64,000 nucleotides of DNA. Origin: Bugula neritina. Lineage: Eukaryota > Bryozoa > Gymnolaemata > Cheilostomatida > Bugulidae. A model generated the notes under the pieces. It was not told the DNA's origin. It did no database searches and saw only the letters and a program-made list of their open reading frames with translations. The stretch lies in contig OZ037768.1 of assembly GCA_964035545.1 (NCBI GenBank), positions 5,447,241 through 5,511,240 on the forward strand, written 5' to 3'. Below are positions 1 through 64,000 of the stretch, piece by piece. A program made the position numbers and the translations under genes. The stretch's first letter is position 1; each line of letters starts with the position of its first letter.

Positions 1-49061
<49,061 letters not shown>

Positions 49062-50383
49062 TGTATAGAATAGCTCAACTTTGTCATAATATTGTTATGC
49101 TTTACTTTTATATATTGCATTCCTGAATATTTTATAGGCATTATTCATTAACAGGGATATTTAAATCACATTTCAGTCACTGACAGTATTTGTTACAAAA
49201 TCAGGTAGCAATTGCAATTTATTATATTACCCATTCATAAAACACTATAAATAATGTATTTCTAGTCTCTTATCTGCCATTGAAATATTTTTACGCTGCC
49301 CTAATTATCAAATATATTTACATGCACATTAATCTCAAAGTGTCGTTATGTTAAATTCTAATAACTTGCAATCAGTTTATTATTTAGATTATAAATACCT
49401 ACACTTTGGATCTCGAGGCTACATAGTCTGTAAAAATATCTCGATTTGAAATTGGTTTATGTTGGCATTTTACCAATCCAAAAATGCATTTTTTTCTCAG
49501 AAGTCAAAATTAATTTATTGATGAGTAAAATATTTACAAAACTTTCTAGTTTTTATAAAAACATACTAAGTGTATAAGTGTGTATATAATATATTCATAT
49601 ATAAATAAGTATGGTCATTGTATGCAAAGAATAATATTGTATACTCTATACATGGTATATACATAATACTGTACAAAAAGATAAATTATTATTCACATAC
49701 AATTACACTTGAGTTGAGCCAATGAAATTATTCGGGTAGAGATTGCTAAATGAGAACTAAAATGATGGACGAATAAAATAGAATATTCTACATAAAATTG
49801 CATGTTACTGGGAATGAAGAATAGATTTATGTAACCAGCTGCTGCAGTGCTAACAACTAAAACATAGCTAAGATAATTCAAAGTAAAAAGTGCGATACTG
49901 TTCACCATGTGTGGGTGCATCAAGTATGCTGGCTTTTATCATGGTGAAGATAAGTTAGACCTGAGTTTCATTGTTCCTGAAACAAAAGAGAACCAGACTA
50001 ATCCTTTGCTCATAGTTACAGAAATATAATAAAATTAGTTTTGTAATGTTAGCTGACCAATTTAGTAACTACACAACTTAATGCAATCATTGTATATATT
50101 AAAAGATGGCTGCATTTTATGCTGAAATAAATTTACTGTATAAATTAAACTTTTAGTATTATCTATTTAGCTGCGTAGGTGTATAAGTAACTCTGCATAA
50201 CATGTAGTAGGATGTTGGTGACCCACAAACCAGGGATAAAACAGGTAAATAGTCATCACTTATAATTTCACTCTGATAAATGTTCAGATAAATGTTTCAA
50301 GTTTCAAACTGATGTAGGCAAAGCACAATAGGCCTATTATTAAGAGCTGATAGCGCTCTAGGTACTAGACAGGAGAGCTACAC
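49062..50383. other. Convergent 3' intergenic/UTR interval
   Basis: The plus-strand receptor stops at 49061 and the minus-strand CELSR stops at 50384, leaving 1.3 kb. The sequence is AT-rich with no coding signal on either strand. Candidate AATAAA poly(A) signals for the receptor are at 49772-49777 and 50126-50131. For CELSR they lie on the minus strand at about 49519-49514, 49382-49377 and 49223-49218. If the more distal sites are used, the two 3' UTRs overlap. Confidence 0.6.

Positions 50384-64000
<13,617 letters not shown>

Overview
The window is animal nuclear DNA. Genes are split into many short exons with GT-AG introns, the base composition is AT-rich, and there are minisatellites, SINEs and a nuclear tRNA gene. 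Two large multidomain membrane-protein genes fill it and converge tail to tail. Introns are mostly 150-700 bp and the protein families are metazoan-specific, so this is most likely an invertebrate. The phylum cannot be fixed from the sequence alone. All exon models were built by hand from splice signals, domain homology and reading-frame continuity.

Positions 1-49061 (+) hold most of a giant receptor gene. I trace 94 exons whose lengths add up to an uninterrupted frame of about 5,862 codons, with the 5' end outside the window. The protein is an array of 29 MAM domains and 19 LDL-receptor class A (LDLa) repeats. A single EGF, one transmembrane helix and a short tail with two NPxY motifs follow. 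It is closest in architecture to the MAM/LDLa proteins of the MALRD1 type, but much longer. The array falls into zones: MAM2-MAM8 are back to back, MAM9-MAM11 alternate with LDLa, MAM11-MAM17 are back to back, and from there to MAM29 almost every MAM is separated by an LDLa. Three LDLa and one EGF sit next to the membrane.

Its introns contain other elements. These are a tRNA-Ile(AAT) gene at 17203-17276, a relic resembling tRNA-Ser(AGA) at about 8084-8165, a tRNA-derived SINE at about 25629-25810, several minisatellites, a relic LDLa half-exon at about 31030, and a CpG-richer patch at about 32230-32400. The 1.6-kb intron at 19634-21269 holds, on the opposite strand, a phase-consistent three-exon gene model for a small single-pass membrane protein.

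Positions 49062-50383 are the shared 3' intergenic/UTR interval. From 50384 to the right edge (- strand) lies the 3' part of a Flamingo/Starry night/CELSR-type adhesion GPCR. I trace 31 exons and about 1,762 codons, with the N-terminal cadherin array outside the window. In protein order it has EGFs, LamG1, EGF, LamG2, two EGFs, laminin-type EGFs, the hormone-receptor motif (HRM), the GAIN domain with a canonical HL/S GPS, seven transmembrane helices and a long Ser/Pro-rich tail. Its introns carry a dense cluster of tandem repeats (53671-54672) and a second copy of the same SINE (about 57541-57745).

The two genes probably have no direct functional partnership. One is a putative endocytic or adhesive multi-ligand receptor and the other a planar-polarity adhesion GPCR. 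The points I would check first are the antisense nested gene, the 33-nt exon between the CELSR tethered agonist and TM1, and the paired-cysteine losses inside the MAM/LDLa array.
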